This document shows positions 43,484 to 52,357 of a DNA stretch of 64,000 nt, in pieces. Where the stretch lies: the NCBI GenBank assembly GCA_964370295.1, contig CAYJIR010000004.1:37188-101187 (forward strand), given 5' to 3'. Position 1 is the stretch's first letter. Each line of letters begins with the position of its first letter. The translations under genes and the position numbers were made by a program. The stretch comes from JAAYCI01 sp964370295. Its GTDB lineage: Bacteria; Bacillota; Clostridia; Oscillospirales; Ruminococcaceae. The notes below the pieces were generated by a model. It was not told the origin of the DNA. It was given only the letters and a program-made list of their open reading frames with translations, and searched no databases.

Positions 43484-44647
43484 ATGAACGAAGAACAAAA
43501 AGAAGGCATTGTTTTAGAGATGCCCACCGCAACACCACCGCTTGTTTTAGATGCAGAACAGACAGCCAGCCCCGCCACGCTTCAAGAAGCCGAGGTGAGC
43601 ACGCAAGAATTGGAAGAACGCTCGCGCCTAAGCGAGGCCGAGAAAAAACAGGTGGAAGAATTTGCCAAAAAAATAGACTTACACGATTCCACCATTGTGT
43701 TGCAATACGGCACGGGTGCACAAAAAAAGATGACCTCTTTTTCGGAAAGTGCACTCGGCAATGTGCGTAGCAAAGACCTTGGAGAAATGGGCGGCATGTT
43801 AAGCGGCCTGGTAACCGAAATAAAGAATTTTGATATCGGCGAAGAAGAAAAAAAAGGTCTATTTGGCCTGTTTAAACAGTCTTCTAACAAGATTGACGCT
43901 ATGAAAGCACGCTATTCCACTGTGGAAAAAAATATCGAAAATATAAGCAAAGCTTTGGAAGGCCATCAAATCACACTATTAAAAGATATTTCCATGCTAG
44001 ACAAGCTATACGAACAAAATGTTTTATATTTTAAAGAGCTCACCATGTATATTTTGGCCGGCAAACAAAAGCTGGCAGAAACCAAAGGCGATGAACTGCC
44101 CAAGCTAAAGGAAAAAGCCACGGAAAGCAATTTACCAGAGGATGCACAAGCCGTAAACGATTTGGCAAACCTTTGCGACCGCTTCGAAAAGAAACTGCAC
44201 GATTTAGAGCTTACGCGCACCGTGTCCATCCAAATGGCCCCACAGATTCGCATGATACAAAACAGCGATACCTTGATGAGCGAAAAAATACAGTCCACAC
44301 TTGTAAACACCATCCCCCTATGGAAAAGCCAAATGGTACTCACCTTGGGCTTGGAACATGCACAACAAGCCGCACAAGCCCAGCGCGAAGTGACCGATAT
44401 GACCAATGAACTCTTGCGCAAAAACTCCGAAATGCTTAAAACAGCCACAATAGAAACCGCCAAAGAGTCCGAGCGGGGCATTGTGGATATTGAAACCCTG
44501 CAACTTACCAACCAAAACTTGATGCAAACACTGGATGAGGTGGTGCAAATCCAAGAAGAAGGCCGCCAAAAACGCCGTGCGGCCGAAACCGAGCTGGCCC
44601 GCATCGAAGGTGAGCTCAAGCAAAAATTGCTCACCCTGCATCAATAA
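43484..44647 (+). CDS. TelA/KlaA-family toxic-anion resistance-like protein (YaaN type)
   Basis: A 387-residue alpha-helical cytosolic protein of the TelA family. Family motifs: FAKKIDLHDSTIVLQYGTGA near 60-80, then NVRSKDLGEMGGMLSGLV, and GLFGLFKQSSNKIDAMKARY. The C-terminus is a long coiled coil (LLRKNSEMLKTATIETAKES). Tellurite resistance is only one reported phenotype; members are often linked to stress or envelope functions. Downstream of the xpaC gene by 16 bases with AGGAGG. Confidence 0.88.
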   Translation: MNEEQKEGIVLEMPTATPPLVLDAEQTASPATLQEAEVSTQELEERSRLSEAEKKQVEEFAKKIDLHDSTIVLQYGTGAQKKMTSFSESALGNVRSKDLGEMGGMLSGLVTEIKNFDIGEEEKKGLFGLFKQSSNKIDAMKARYSTVEKNIENISKALEGHQITLLKDISMLDKLYEQNVLYFKELTMYILAGKQKLAETKGDELPKLKEKATESNLPEDAQAVNDLANLCDRFEKKLHDLELTRTVSIQMAPQIRMIQNSDTLMSEKIQSTLVNTIPLWKSQMVLTLGLEHAQQAAQAQREVTDMTNELLRKNSEMLKTATIETAKESERGIVDIETLQLTNQNLMQTLDEVVQIQEEGRQKRRAAETELARIEGELKQKLLTLHQ

Positions 44648-44674
44648 TAGTTTTCGTACAAAGGAGTTGTATTT

Positions 44675-45631
44675 TTGAAAATATCGGTTATTGGCAGTGG
44701 GCGCTGGGGCAGTTTTTTAGCATGGTACCTTGACCGCTGTGGCCACAAGGTATGCCTATATGGCCGTGCAGATAGCCCTCGTTTCGCACAGCTATTGCAA
44801 ACACGTAGCAATGCCTATCTCAGTTTACCTGCCTCTGTGGAACTTAGCTCTTCGCTAGAGCAAACCATGCAAAACGATGTGGTGTTAATCTCTGTTCCCT
44901 CACAATCCTTGCGCACTTTGTTGCGCGAAGAGCTTGCCTGCTACCATAACAAGCTTTATGTTCTTTGTATGAAAGGGCTTGAAATTGGAAGTGGAAAACG
45001 CCTAAGCGAAATTGTTTTGGAAGAAACGGCCTCCACTTGCCGTGCCGCTGTTTGGTTGGGGCCGGGGCATCCGCAAGACTTCACACAGGGCGTTCCCAAC
45101 TGCATGGTGATAGACGCGCAAAACCCGGCCGACAAAGAACTGTTAATCTCACACTTTTCGGGTGATTTAATTCGTTTTTACTATGGAGACGACCTTCTTG
45201 GCAACGAGGTGGGCGCGGCTGCCAAAAATGTGGTAGGCATCGCGGCCGGTGTTTTAGACGGGTTTTCCCTCACCAGCTTAAAAGGGCCTTTGATGAGTCG
45301 TGGCACACGTGAGGTGGCCCGGCTTATCAAAGCGCTTGGCGGCAACGAACTTTCTGCCTATGGCCTCTGCCATTTGGGTGACTACGAGGCCACCGTTTTT
45401 AGCCCGCATAGTCACAACCACCATTTTGGCCTTTGCCTTGCGCGTGGCGAGGAATACCTTGAATTGGCCGAGGGCTATCACACCGTGCGCGCCATAGTTG
45501 ATTTGGCAGAACAAACCGGCATTGAACTACCCATTTGCTCTGCCATTCATGCCGTATTGTATGAAGACGCACCCCCCAAAGAGGCATTAAGTCGCCTTTT
45601 CTCGCGCAGTTTAAAACAGGAATTTTATTAG
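44675..45631 (+). CDS. gpsA: NAD(P)-dependent glycerol-3-phosphate dehydrogenase
   Basis: GpsA makes sn-glycerol-3-phosphate from dihydroxyacetone phosphate for phospholipid synthesis. TTG start at 44675 after AAAGGAG. The Rossmann loop is IGSGRWGSFLA near residue 6, and the conserved NEVGAAAKNVVGIAAGVLDG near 178-197 includes the catalytic Lys. Length of 318 residues is slightly short. The TAG stop ends at 45631, the first base of the inverted-repeat element that follows. Confidence 0.93.
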   Translation: MKISVIGSGRWGSFLAWYLDRCGHKVCLYGRADSPRFAQLLQTRSNAYLSLPASVELSSSLEQTMQNDVVLISVPSQSLRTLLREELACYHNKLYVLCMKGLEIGSGKRLSEIVLEETASTCRAAVWLGPGHPQDFTQGVPNCMVIDAQNPADKELLISHFSGDLIRFYYGDDLLGNEVGAAAKNVVGIAAGVLDGFSLTSLKGPLMSRGTREVARLIKALGGNELSAYGLCHLGDYEATVFSPHSHNHHFGLCLARGEEYLELAEGYHTVRAIVDLAEQTGIELPICSAIHAVLYEDAPPKEALSRLFSRSLKQEFY

Positions 45632-45793
45632 GTGGTGTCAACAATAGTGTTCATTCGTCCTATTTTGGCACTTTTTCCGCCCTATGGGGGGCTGAAAATC
45701 TTGAATTCCATCAAGGAGTTCGGCAATTTTCAGACCCCATAGGACAATAAAATTGCTCAAATTATGCTCGATGCAACTACTGTCGACACCACC
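45631..45793. mobile_element. 163-bp MITE-like inverted-repeat element
   Basis: The ends are GGTGGTGTCAACAATAGT (45631-45648) and ACTACTGTCGACACCACC (45776-45793), which match as inverted copies at 16 of 18 bases. A second inner pair, CCTATGGGG...CTGAAAAT and ATTTTCAG...CCCCATAGG, is also inverted, and the arms align along most of their length. No transposase frame is inside. No target-site duplication is visible. The family cannot be assigned from the sequence alone. Confidence 0.75.
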
Positions 45794-45836
45794 CAGTTTC
45801 AGCCTGTTTCATCTATTTTAAAGTGAGGTGAATTGC

Positions 45837-46361
45837 ATGATAGGACCCACGACACCTTCTTTTGGGTACGCTTTTACAAATTTTGGCAACCACGCACAGC
45901 AAACGCACAGGGCCACCCCCGCCGGCCAAGATAATTTGCCCAATACCTCTGCGGCAACACTTTGGCAGACAGAAGATACACAGGAGGTTCTTAGCCCTGC
46001 CCAGAAGATGCAAGAGGCAGAGTGTGCAACTTGTGAAGGCCGACGCTACCAAGACATTTCCAACGACCCCGGCGTTTCTTTTCAATCGCCACAACACATC
46101 GACCCCTCACAAGCGGCCCGCACCGTGCGCGCGCATGAAATGGAGCACGTGGCACACTCTCAGGTGCAAGCGCGTATGCAGGGCAAGGAAGTGGTGTCGC
46201 AAAGTGTTTTGTTGCACAACGCCATTTGTGCAGAGTGTGGACGCATCTATGTGTCCGGTGGCGTCACCAAAACCTCTACGCGCGATAAAGATCCCTCTGC
46301 CTTTGAAGTTGGCCTGCCCGACACCAAAGAACCCGGCTTGCACATAAATAGTGCCTGCTGA
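45837..46361 (+). CDS. Small HExxH protein with paired CxxC motifs
   Basis: A 174-residue protein I recognise only as a conserved clostridial hypothetical. It has a gluzincin-like zinc motif, His100-Glu101-Met-Glu-His104 (VRAHEMEHVAHSQ), and two CxxC pairs: Cys63/66 (CATC, in the stretch ending RRYQDISNDPGVSF) and Cys131/134 (CAEC, before GRIYVSGGVTKT). This suggests a catalytic plus a structural zinc. There is no signal peptide. ATG 45837 follows GTGAGGTG, which lies just past the inverted-repeat element. Confidence 0.8.
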   Translation: MIGPTTPSFGYAFTNFGNHAQQTHRATPAGQDNLPNTSAATLWQTEDTQEVLSPAQKMQEAECATCEGRRYQDISNDPGVSFQSPQHIDPSQAARTVRAHEMEHVAHSQVQARMQGKEVVSQSVLLHNAICAECGRIYVSGGVTKTSTRDKDPSAFEVGLPDTKEPGLHINSAC

Positions 46362-46438
46362 ATGAAGCTCTACAAGGCACATTGCGCAGTCATTCAAGTA
46401 AGCAGCCTACCCGGTTTTACCCAAACGGAGGTTTCCCC

Positions 46439-47176
46439 ATGCTACGCATTGAAAATTTATGCAAAAGTTACAACAAGCAAGCAAAAGCCGTTGATAATCT
46501 TTCTTTAGAGGTCGCCGCAGGGGATCTCTATGGTTTTATTGGCCACAATGGCGCGGGAAAAACCACCACCTTGCGCGCCGTGGCCGGTATTTTAGCCTTC
46601 GATAGCGGCAGCATCCATATTAACGGGTTCGATGCGATAAAAGAACCTGTTGCCGCAAAAAAATCCATGGCATTTTTACCCGACAATCCCGATTTATATG
46701 AGTTTCTAAGTGGTATTCGTTATCTTAATTTCATTGCAGACCTCTATGAAATTCCAAAAGAAGAGCGCCTCGCACTTACCCAAAAATACGCCGCAGCCTT
46801 TGAAATAGAATCGGTGTTGGGTGATGCTATTTCCAGCTACTCACACGGAATGCGCCAGAAACTCGCCTTGATTTCCGCTTTTATCCGTCGCCCTAAATTG
46901 CTTATTTTAGACGAACCCTTTGTGGGGCTTGACCCAAAAGCCGGGTTTTTAACGAAACAGTTTTTGCATGAGCTATGTTCTGAAGGCGGCGCTGTTTTTT
47001 TCTCGACACATGTTTTAGACGTAGCAGAAAAACTGTGCAATAAAATTGCCATCATCCAAAATGGTAGCCTCCAAGCATGTGGCACCACGCAAAGTATTGT
47101 GGGTGACAGCAGCCTGGAAAACGTGTTTCTAGACTTGCAACCGCCTGTTTCTTCCGCTCAGGAGGTGACGCCGTGA
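46439..47176 (+). CDS. ABC transporter ATP-binding protein
   Basis: A 245-residue ABC ATPase. Walker A is GHNGAGKTT with Lys41, the signature is SYSHGMRQKLAL near residue 132, and Walker B is LLILDEPFVGLDP near 155. It is most like the exporter class (DrrA/YxlF type). ATG 46439 has ACGGAGG upstream. It overlaps the permease gene (GTGA), forming a two-gene exporter. Confidence 0.92.
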   Translation: MLRIENLCKSYNKQAKAVDNLSLEVAAGDLYGFIGHNGAGKTTTLRAVAGILAFDSGSIHINGFDAIKEPVAAKKSMAFLPDNPDLYEFLSGIRYLNFIADLYEIPKEERLALTQKYAAAFEIESVLGDAISSYSHGMRQKLALISAFIRRPKLLILDEPFVGLDPKAGFLTKQFLHELCSEGGAVFFSTHVLDVAEKLCNKIAIIQNGSLQACGTTQSIVGDSSLENVFLDLQPPVSSAQEVTP

Positions 47177-48801
47177 CACAGTATATAGCCCTTGTACGTG
47201 TTTACCTTTTGGATTTATTGCTCTCCACTTTTGCAAGCAAGGCCACCGGAAAGAAAAAAACGCGCCAAACCTCCGGCTGGGTTGTCCTCTTGATTTTATG
47301 TGGCCTGATGCTGTATGTGTCGGGCTTGTATTCTTATATGCTTGCACAAATGCTGGTGCCTCTTGGCGCATTGAACAGCCTGCCTACACTGATGCTGTTT
47401 TTTGGCCTATTTTTTTGTTGTACCCTCACTTTGTATCTTGCACAAAGTTTATTGTTTTCGCAAAAAGATGGTGGCCAAGTGTTTAGTTTTCCCGTTTCGT
47501 CGCTTTGTATATTGCTTGCGCGGCTCACAGCCCTTTATTTAGAAGTTCTATTTCTCATGGAAATGTTCCTGCTTCCCTTGGGCGTTGTCTACCTTCTTTT
47601 TGCAAACCCTGCTCCTTTATATTTCATCCCACTTCTTCTTTTGCTTGGGGTTTTATTGTCTTTTATCCCCACGCTCATCTCTCTACTCTTTGGCCTTTTT
47701 ATCACTCTTGTCATCTCTAAAACGCCGTTTAAAAAAATATTCACAATTTTAATCGGCCTGCTTATCCCCCTTTCTATGATGGCAATCAGTTTCACCTTGT
47801 CGTCTTCCTATGCCGAATCGGATGCCATTTTGGCCCTGAGTGTTCGCTTAGACGAAATGATACCCCTTCTTAGATGGGCCGTGGCAGCCTGCACACAGGG
47901 CAACTTTCTCTCTCTTTTGCAAGTAGCCGCCTTTTGCCTATTGCCCTTTTTGGGTGTTGTCTTGCTCATCAGCCGTTTTTATAAACGTCTGCTTACCGGT
48001 TTGTTGCATGTGCGCAAACGCGGCCATTTCAGCTTGCACCGCATGTCCACACGAATCCCCTTTTGGGCTTTGTTCTCTAAAGAGGCTCGTCGGTTTTTCT
48101 CTACGCCCGGCTATTTATTAAACGGTGGTTTTGGCATGCTTTTGCTGTTGGTAAGCTCCATTTTATCGCTCGTATTTCAAGACGATGTCAGAGCAACACT
48201 TGCCACGGTAGTAACACCGCTAGTGCAGGCAGGGCTAGCCGATGCCAGTACACTTGCAGGCCTCGTTTTACTCGTTTTTCTGCAGTTTGTCAGTATCAGC
48301 TTTCAACCAAGCTGTGTCTGCCTAAGTTTAGAGGGCAATTGCTTATGGCTTTTAAAAGGCGCGCCTGTGCCTGTCAAAAGCATTTTTTTAGCTAAAATAA
48401 GCTTCCCTATTGCCTGTGCCCTCGCCTGTTATTTATTTGCCCTCCCCATGCTGGGCATGGCACTTTCTCTTTCGGCACTGCAACTACTTTCCCTTTTCTT
48501 GCTTTTAATTCCTTGTGCTGTGTTAAGTTCCATTTTGGGCTTTATTTTGAACCTGAAATTTCCACGCTTGGATGCTCTTAGTGACATTGTGGTAATAAAG
48601 CAAAGTCTTAGCGTATTTTTGGGTTTGCTCTTTGGTTTTTTGCAGGCTTTTATCACCACCGCCCTGTATGCTGTTTTTACACTTCTTGGTTTTGGGTTTT
48701 TTAGTTTTCTGCCTGCCTTTATCGTGCTTGCTGCCTTTTGTGTATTTTCTGCCTTCTGGCTTAAATATAAAGGGACGGTTTTATTTGGTGCACTGGCGTA
48801 A
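47173..48801 (+). CDS. ABC transporter permease, large type
   Basis: A 542-residue membrane protein with about 12 hydrophobic helices, GTG start after CAGGAGGTG. It is the partner of the upstream ATPase. It matches the general shape of two-component efflux permeases with twice six helices in one chain; the half boundary (KKIFTILIGLLIPLSMMAIS near 195) is followed by a basic loop (HVRKRGHFSLHR near 280). The substrate is unknown. Confidence 0.88.
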   Translation: MTQYIALVRVYLLDLLLSTFASKATGKKKTRQTSGWVVLLILCGLMLYVSGLYSYMLAQMLVPLGALNSLPTLMLFFGLFFCCTLTLYLAQSLLFSQKDGGQVFSFPVSSLCILLARLTALYLEVLFLMEMFLLPLGVVYLLFANPAPLYFIPLLLLLGVLLSFIPTLISLLFGLFITLVISKTPFKKIFTILIGLLIPLSMMAISFTLSSSYAESDAILALSVRLDEMIPLLRWAVAACTQGNFLSLLQVAAFCLLPFLGVVLLISRFYKRLLTGLLHVRKRGHFSLHRMSTRIPFWALFSKEARRFFSTPGYLLNGGFGMLLLLVSSILSLVFQDDVRATLATVVTPLVQAGLADASTLAGLVLLVFLQFVSISFQPSCVCLSLEGNCLWLLKGAPVPVKSIFLAKISFPIACALACYLFALPMLGMALSLSALQLLSLFLLLIPCAVLSSILGFILNLKFPRLDALSDIVVIKQSLSVFLGLLFGFLQAFITTALYAVFTLLGFGFFSFLPAFIVLAAFCVFSAFWLKYKGTVLFGALA

Positions 48802-48814
48802 GCCCCAGCCCTAT

Positions 48815-48853
48815 AAAAAAAGACTGTGACGAAAATCGTCACAGTCTTTTTTT
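48815..48853. terminator. Bidirectional intrinsic terminator
   Basis: A7-GACTGTGACGA (48815-48832) and TCGTCACAGTC-T7 (48836-48853) form an 18-bp stem with a 3-base loop and act on both strands. It ends the ABC exporter (+) and the ribosomal operon (-). Confidence 0.95.
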
Positions 48854-48860
48854 ATAAGCT

Positions 48861-49202
48861 CTAAACCAGCTCGATGATGGCCATTTGGGCCGCATCGCCT
48901 CGGCGTGCACCGATGCGAATGATGCGGGTGTATCCACCGCTACGATCCATATACTTTGGTGCCAACTCATCTATTGTTTTTTTGGCAACCGTTTCCTTTG
49001 TGATGTAGGAAAAAACCTGACGCTTTGCATGTAAGTCTCTACGTTTGCTCAGTGTAATCATTTTTTCCGTCATGGAACGCACCTCTTTTGCGCGCGTCAC
49101 CGTGGTTTCAATTTTTCCATTTTCCAACAAATAGGTAACCATGCCACGCAGCATTGCTTTGCGATGGTCGCTGGCTCTTCCCAGTTTACGAGTTCCGGGC
49201 AT
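48861..49202 (-). CDS. rplQ: Ribosomal protein L17
   Basis: A 113-residue large-subunit protein; MPGTRKLGRASDHRKAMLRG, then ENGKIETTVTRAKEVRSMTE is the L17 pattern. It is the last gene of the supercluster, 37 bases after rpoA and just before the shared terminator. Confidence 0.97.
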   Translation of the reverse strand: MPGTRKLGRASDHRKAMLRGMVTYLLENGKIETTVTRAKEVRSMTEKMITLSKRRDLHAKRQVFSYITKETVAKKTIDELAPKYMDRSGGYTRIIRIGARRGDAAQMAIIELV

Positions 49203-49239
49203 TCTAGTTTACCTCCTTTTCCGGGGGAGTTTTCGTTTT

Positions 49240-50193
49240 CTACTCTTCTTCGTCTATCAAGCGAAGACTTAAAGAATGCAGTTTTTCTATAACCTCTTCC
49301 AGGCTCTTGCGGCCCAAATTACGAACTTTCATCATCTCTTCTTCTGTTTTGCTGGTTAAGTCTTCCACCGTGTTGATGCCGGCACGTTTTAAACAGTTAA
49401 AACTACGCACAGACAAATCCAACTCTTCAATGGTCATTTCCAGCACTTTTTCCTTGCCTTTGTCATCTTTTTCCACCATAATTTCGGTGTCCATAGACTC
49501 CTCGCTAAGGTTTACAAACAAATTGAGATGCTCAATCATTATTCTGGCAGACAGACTCATGGCTTCTTTCGCGCTTAAAGTGCCGTCTGTCCACACTTCT
49601 ATGGAAAGTTTGTCATAGTCTGTAATTTGGCCCACACGCGTGTTTTCAACCGAATAATTCACCTTTAGCACCGGTGTATATATGCTATCTACCGAAATGG
49701 CACCAAGCCCGGCTTCTTCAGCCGCTTCCTTGTTGCGCTCTGCCGGCACATAGCCACGCCCTTTGTCAAAGGTTAAATCCATAATCAATTTGCCGTTTTC
49801 GGCCATGGAGGCAATGTGGTGCTCGGGATTTAGAATTTCCAATTCTGCATCTTGTGGGATACTACCTGCGGTGATTTCGCCTTCACCGCTAAGTTCAATG
49901 CGCACTGTTTTGGCCGTGTCGCTGTATAGCTTTGCATTGATACCCTTGATGTTTAACACCATTTCGGTCACATCTTCTTTGATGCCTTCTACCGTGGAAA
50001 ATTCATGCACAACACCGTCAATTTTGATGCAAGTAACCGCCACACCGGGCAGCGACGACAACAAAATTCGGCGTAGGCTGTTGCCTAATGTAGTGCCAAA
50101 ACCGCGTTCTAGCGGTTCTACCACAAAAACACCATAGCGCCCATCTTGGGAAATTTCGGCTGTTTCAATTCTCGGACGTTCTATCTCCATCAT
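49240..50193 (-). CDS. rpoA: RNA polymerase alpha subunit
   Basis: A 317-residue alpha subunit. The N-terminal dimerisation domain (VVEPLERGFGTTLGNSLRRI, LLSSLPGVAVT) covers about 1-230, a linker follows, and the C-terminal domain (ELDLSVRSFNCLKRAGINTV, then MKVRNLGRKSLEEV) binds UP elements and activators. Start is the first of two ATGs, after GAGGGTTAC. Confidence 0.98.
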   Translation of the reverse strand: MMEIERPRIETAEISQDGRYGVFVVEPLERGFGTTLGNSLRRILLSSLPGVAVTCIKIDGVVHEFSTVEGIKEDVTEMVLNIKGINAKLYSDTAKTVRIELSGEGEITAGSIPQDAELEILNPEHHIASMAENGKLIMDLTFDKGRGYVPAERNKEAAEEAGLGAISVDSIYTPVLKVNYSVENTRVGQITDYDKLSIEVWTDGTLSAKEAMSLSARIMIEHLNLFVNLSEESMDTEIMVEKDDKGKEKVLEMTIEELDLSVRSFNCLKRAGINTVEDLTSKTEEEMMKVRNLGRKSLEEVIEKLHSLSLRLIDEEE

Positions 50194-50256
50194 CCAGTAA
50201 CCCTCCGTCTTTTCATTTCAGTTCAGGCCGCTAAAAATCTTACGGCACCTAGCGGG

Positions 50257-50859
50257 TTATTTAGAATAGAGCTCAACAATCAGATGCTCTTCCACGTCGA
50301 AATCGATATCTTCGCGTTTTGGCATTTCTGTTACATTAGCCTCTAGGCTATTTTGTGAGCGCTCCAGCCATTGGGGCAGGGTTACAACCGGTGCATCCTC
50401 ACCCAACAATTTTTTAAATTTTACGCTATCACGGCTTTTTTCTTTCACCGCAATCACATCGCCTTTTTTAACCAGAAACGAGGGAATATCTACACGCTGG
50501 CCATTCACAGTGAAATGTCCATGCCCTACCAACTGGCGTGCATCGCGACGTGTAGAGGCAAAACCCAGGCGAAATACAACATTGTCCAGGCGTCGTTCAA
50601 TGGTTGTTAACAGGTTTTCACCAGTTTTACCGGTCATACGGGTAGCTTTTTCATAGTACATACGAAATTGCTTTTCCATAATGCCGTAAATAAACTTTAC
50701 TTTCTGTTTCTCGGTTAATTGAATTGCATACTCGCTTTGTTTCTTACGCATTTGCCCTTTGGGGTTACGAGTTGTGGTTTTTTTAGCATAACCCATTACC
50801 GCCGGGGAAATGTTCAGTGTCTTGCAGCGTTTGGCAATCGGTTGCATATTTTTGGCCAT
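50257..50859 (-). CDS. rpsD: Ribosomal protein S4
   Basis: A 200-residue small-subunit assembly protein. The S4 RNA-binding domain lies near 95-155 (RRDARQLVGHGHFTVNGQRV). The N-terminal region is of the form without CxxC zinc motifs (NMQPIAKRCKTLNISPAVMG), with Cys10 alone. It sits between rpsK and rpoA, a standard place for S4, which often regulates this operon. Confidence 0.96.
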   Translation of the reverse strand: MAKNMQPIAKRCKTLNISPAVMGYAKKTTTRNPKGQMRKKQSEYAIQLTEKQKVKFIYGIMEKQFRMYYEKATRMTGKTGENLLTTIERRLDNVVFRLGFASTRRDARQLVGHGHFTVNGQRVDIPSFLVKKGDVIAVKEKSRDSVKFKKLLGEDAPVVTLPQWLERSQNSLEANVTEMPKREDIDFDVEEHLIVELYSK

Positions 50860-50881
50860 ATTATTGAACTCCTCCTTCTAA

Positions 50882-51283
50882 TTAAATGCGGCGGCGCTTT
50901 GGAGGGCGGCAACCGTTATGCGGCACAGGGGTAACGTCTTTAATCATGTTCACCTCTAAGCCTGTGGCTTGCAAAGCGCGAATGGCAGCTTCACGACCCG
51001 AACCGGGCCCTTTTACATATACTTCAACCGTTTTCATGCCGTGCTCTATAGCAGCTTTTGCGGCAGTTTCTGCAGCCGTTTGTGCGGCAAACGGTGTGCT
51101 TTTGCGGCTTCCACGAAACCCTAGGCCGCCACTGGAGGCCCAGCTTACCGCATTCCCCTTCACATCAGTGATGGTAACAATGGTGTTGTTGAAGGTAGAC
51201 TGAATGTGGGCTGCGCCACGCTCTATATTTTTGCGCTCGCGGCGTTTTGTACGGCCCTTTTTAGCCGATGCTTTTGTAGCCAT
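50882..51283 (-). CDS. rpsK: Ribosomal protein S11
   Basis: A 133-residue platform protein; GAAHIQSTFNNTIVTITDV, ASSGGLGFRGSRKSTPFAAQ and C-terminal PVPHNGCRPPKRRRI are the S11 signature. It follows rpsM by 14 bases with AGGAGG before the ATG. Confidence 0.98.
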   Translation of the reverse strand: MATKASAKKGRTKRRERKNIERGAAHIQSTFNNTIVTITDVKGNAVSWASSGGLGFRGSRKSTPFAAQTAAETAAKAAIEHGMKTVEVYVKGPGSGREAAIRALQATGLEVNMIKDVTPVPHNGCRPPKRRRI

Positions 51284-51297
51284 GTATTCCTCCTAAA

Positions 51298-51666
51298 TTA
51301 TTTCTTCTTGTTCGCAACCGTACGCTTAGGTCCTTTGCGCGTGCGTGCGTTTGTTTTTGTGCGTTGGCCGCGAACAGGCAGGCCCTTGCGATGGCGTACC
51401 CCACGGTAGCACTGAATTTCCACAAGGCGTTTGATGTTTAGGGCTGTGTCGCGGCGAAGGTCGCCTTCCACGGTTAAATTCTTCTCGATATATTCGCGAA
51501 TTTTGCCCTCGTCATCATAGCTTAAGTCTTTCACACGGGTATCGGGGCTGATACCCGTAGCGGCCAAAATTTGGCTTGCAGTGGTACGGCCAATGCCAAA
51601 GATATACGTGAGGCCAATTTCCACGCGCTTTTCGCGCGGTAGATCAATTCCGGCAATACGTGCCAT
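51298..51666 (-). CDS. rpsM: Ribosomal protein S13
   Basis: A 122-residue head protein: ARIAGIDLPREKRVEIGLTY at the start, and the basic tail (RHRKGLPVRGQRTKTNARTR) contacting tRNA and the L5 bridge. Confidence 0.98.
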   Translation of the reverse strand: MARIAGIDLPREKRVEIGLTYIFGIGRTTASQILAATGISPDTRVKDLSYDDEGKIREYIEKNLTVEGDLRRDTALNIKRLVEIQCYRGVRHRKGLPVRGQRTKTNARTRKGPKRTVANKKK

Positions 51667-51702
51667 GCGTTTTCACACCTCCTACAGGCTTCTTTCGGGC
51701 TA

Positions 51703-51816
51703 TTAGCCCTGACGTTGTTTGTGTTTCGGGTTTTGGCAAATTACCATCACACGGCCATTGCGCTTGATGATTTTGCACTTTTCACACATCGGTTTTACCG
51801 AAGGTTTCACTTTCAT
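51703..51816 (-). CDS. rpmJ: Ribosomal protein L36 (zinc form)
   Basis: A 37-residue gene read directly on the minus strand: MKVKPSVKPMCEKCKIIKRN, then GRVMVICQNPKHKQRQG. Zinc ligands Cys11, Cys14, Cys27 and His32 are all present (C+ type). It lies between infA and rpsM as usual, with an AGGAGG site. Confidence 0.97.
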   Translation of the reverse strand: MKVKPSVKPMCEKCKIIKRNGRVMVICQNPKHKQRQG

Positions 51817-51856
51817 GGCTTACGCCTCCTTTTTACAGATGTTTGTGGCGTATTCG

Positions 51857-52075
51857 TTATTTCGAGCGCCAAGTGATGCGCCCTTTTGTTAAATCATAGG
51901 GCGACATTTCCACGGTCACCTTATCGCCGGGCAGAATTCGGATAAAATTCATCCGCAACTTGCCGGAGATGTGGGCTAGTAGCTGGTGCCCGTTTTCAAG
52001 CTCCACTTTAAACATGGCATTTGGCATTGCTTCCACCACAACGCCCTCTACTTCAATGACATCATCTTTTGCCAA
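51857..52075 (-). CDS. infA: Translation initiation factor IF-1
   Basis: An OB-fold factor that occupies the A site during initiation. I start at TTG 52075, giving 72 residues (L/MAKDDVIEVEG...), exactly the family length; GGGAGGATAGGAG lies just upstream. The longer frame to 52126 would extend through the KOW gene. IF-1 from TTG is unusual but spacing is ideal. Confidence 0.93.
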   Translation of the reverse strand: MAKDDVIEVEGVVVEAMPNAMFKVELENGHQLLAHISGKLRMNFIRILPGDKVTVEMSPYDLTKGRITWRSK

Positions 52076-52079
52076 TCTC

Positions 52080-52346
52080 CTATCCTCCCTGCTGCAACAG
52101 CCCATGCTGCTTTGCATATGCGGCAAGCGCTGTTTTGATACTTTGGTCGGTGTCCGTTTGCTGCTTTGCTAGCACGGTTCCTGTTTGGCTTAGGTGCCGC
52201 ACATTTTTTTGCTTGGGCTTTTCCAATGTGCGTTTTACGCCATTGGCCAATTGCACACGGTTTTCCTCTAGCCCAACCACAACATACAGCATTTCCACAT
52301 CGCGCCCTTTGCGGCTTTTTACAATTTGACCCATTTGCATACGCAA
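52080..52346 (-). CDS. KOW-domain RNA-binding protein (L14e-like)
   Basis: An 88-residue protein found between map and infA in many Clostridia. The KOW motif is near 5-25 (GQIVKSRKGRDVEMLYVVVG). The likely start is TTG 52346 five bases after GGGAG, although ATG 52340 is possible. It probably binds rRNA or mRNA, but its function is unknown. Confidence 0.85.
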   Translation of the reverse strand: MRMQMGQIVKSRKGRDVEMLYVVVGLEENRVQLANGVKRTLEKPKQKNVRHLSQTGTVLAKQQTDTDQSIKTALAAYAKQHGLLQQGG

Positions 52347-52357
52347 GGCATCTCCCG

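Noticed and set aside
45623..45801. Target-site duplication flanking the 163-bp element
   Set aside because: The 8 bases to the left (TTTTATTA) do not match those to the right (CAGTTTCA).
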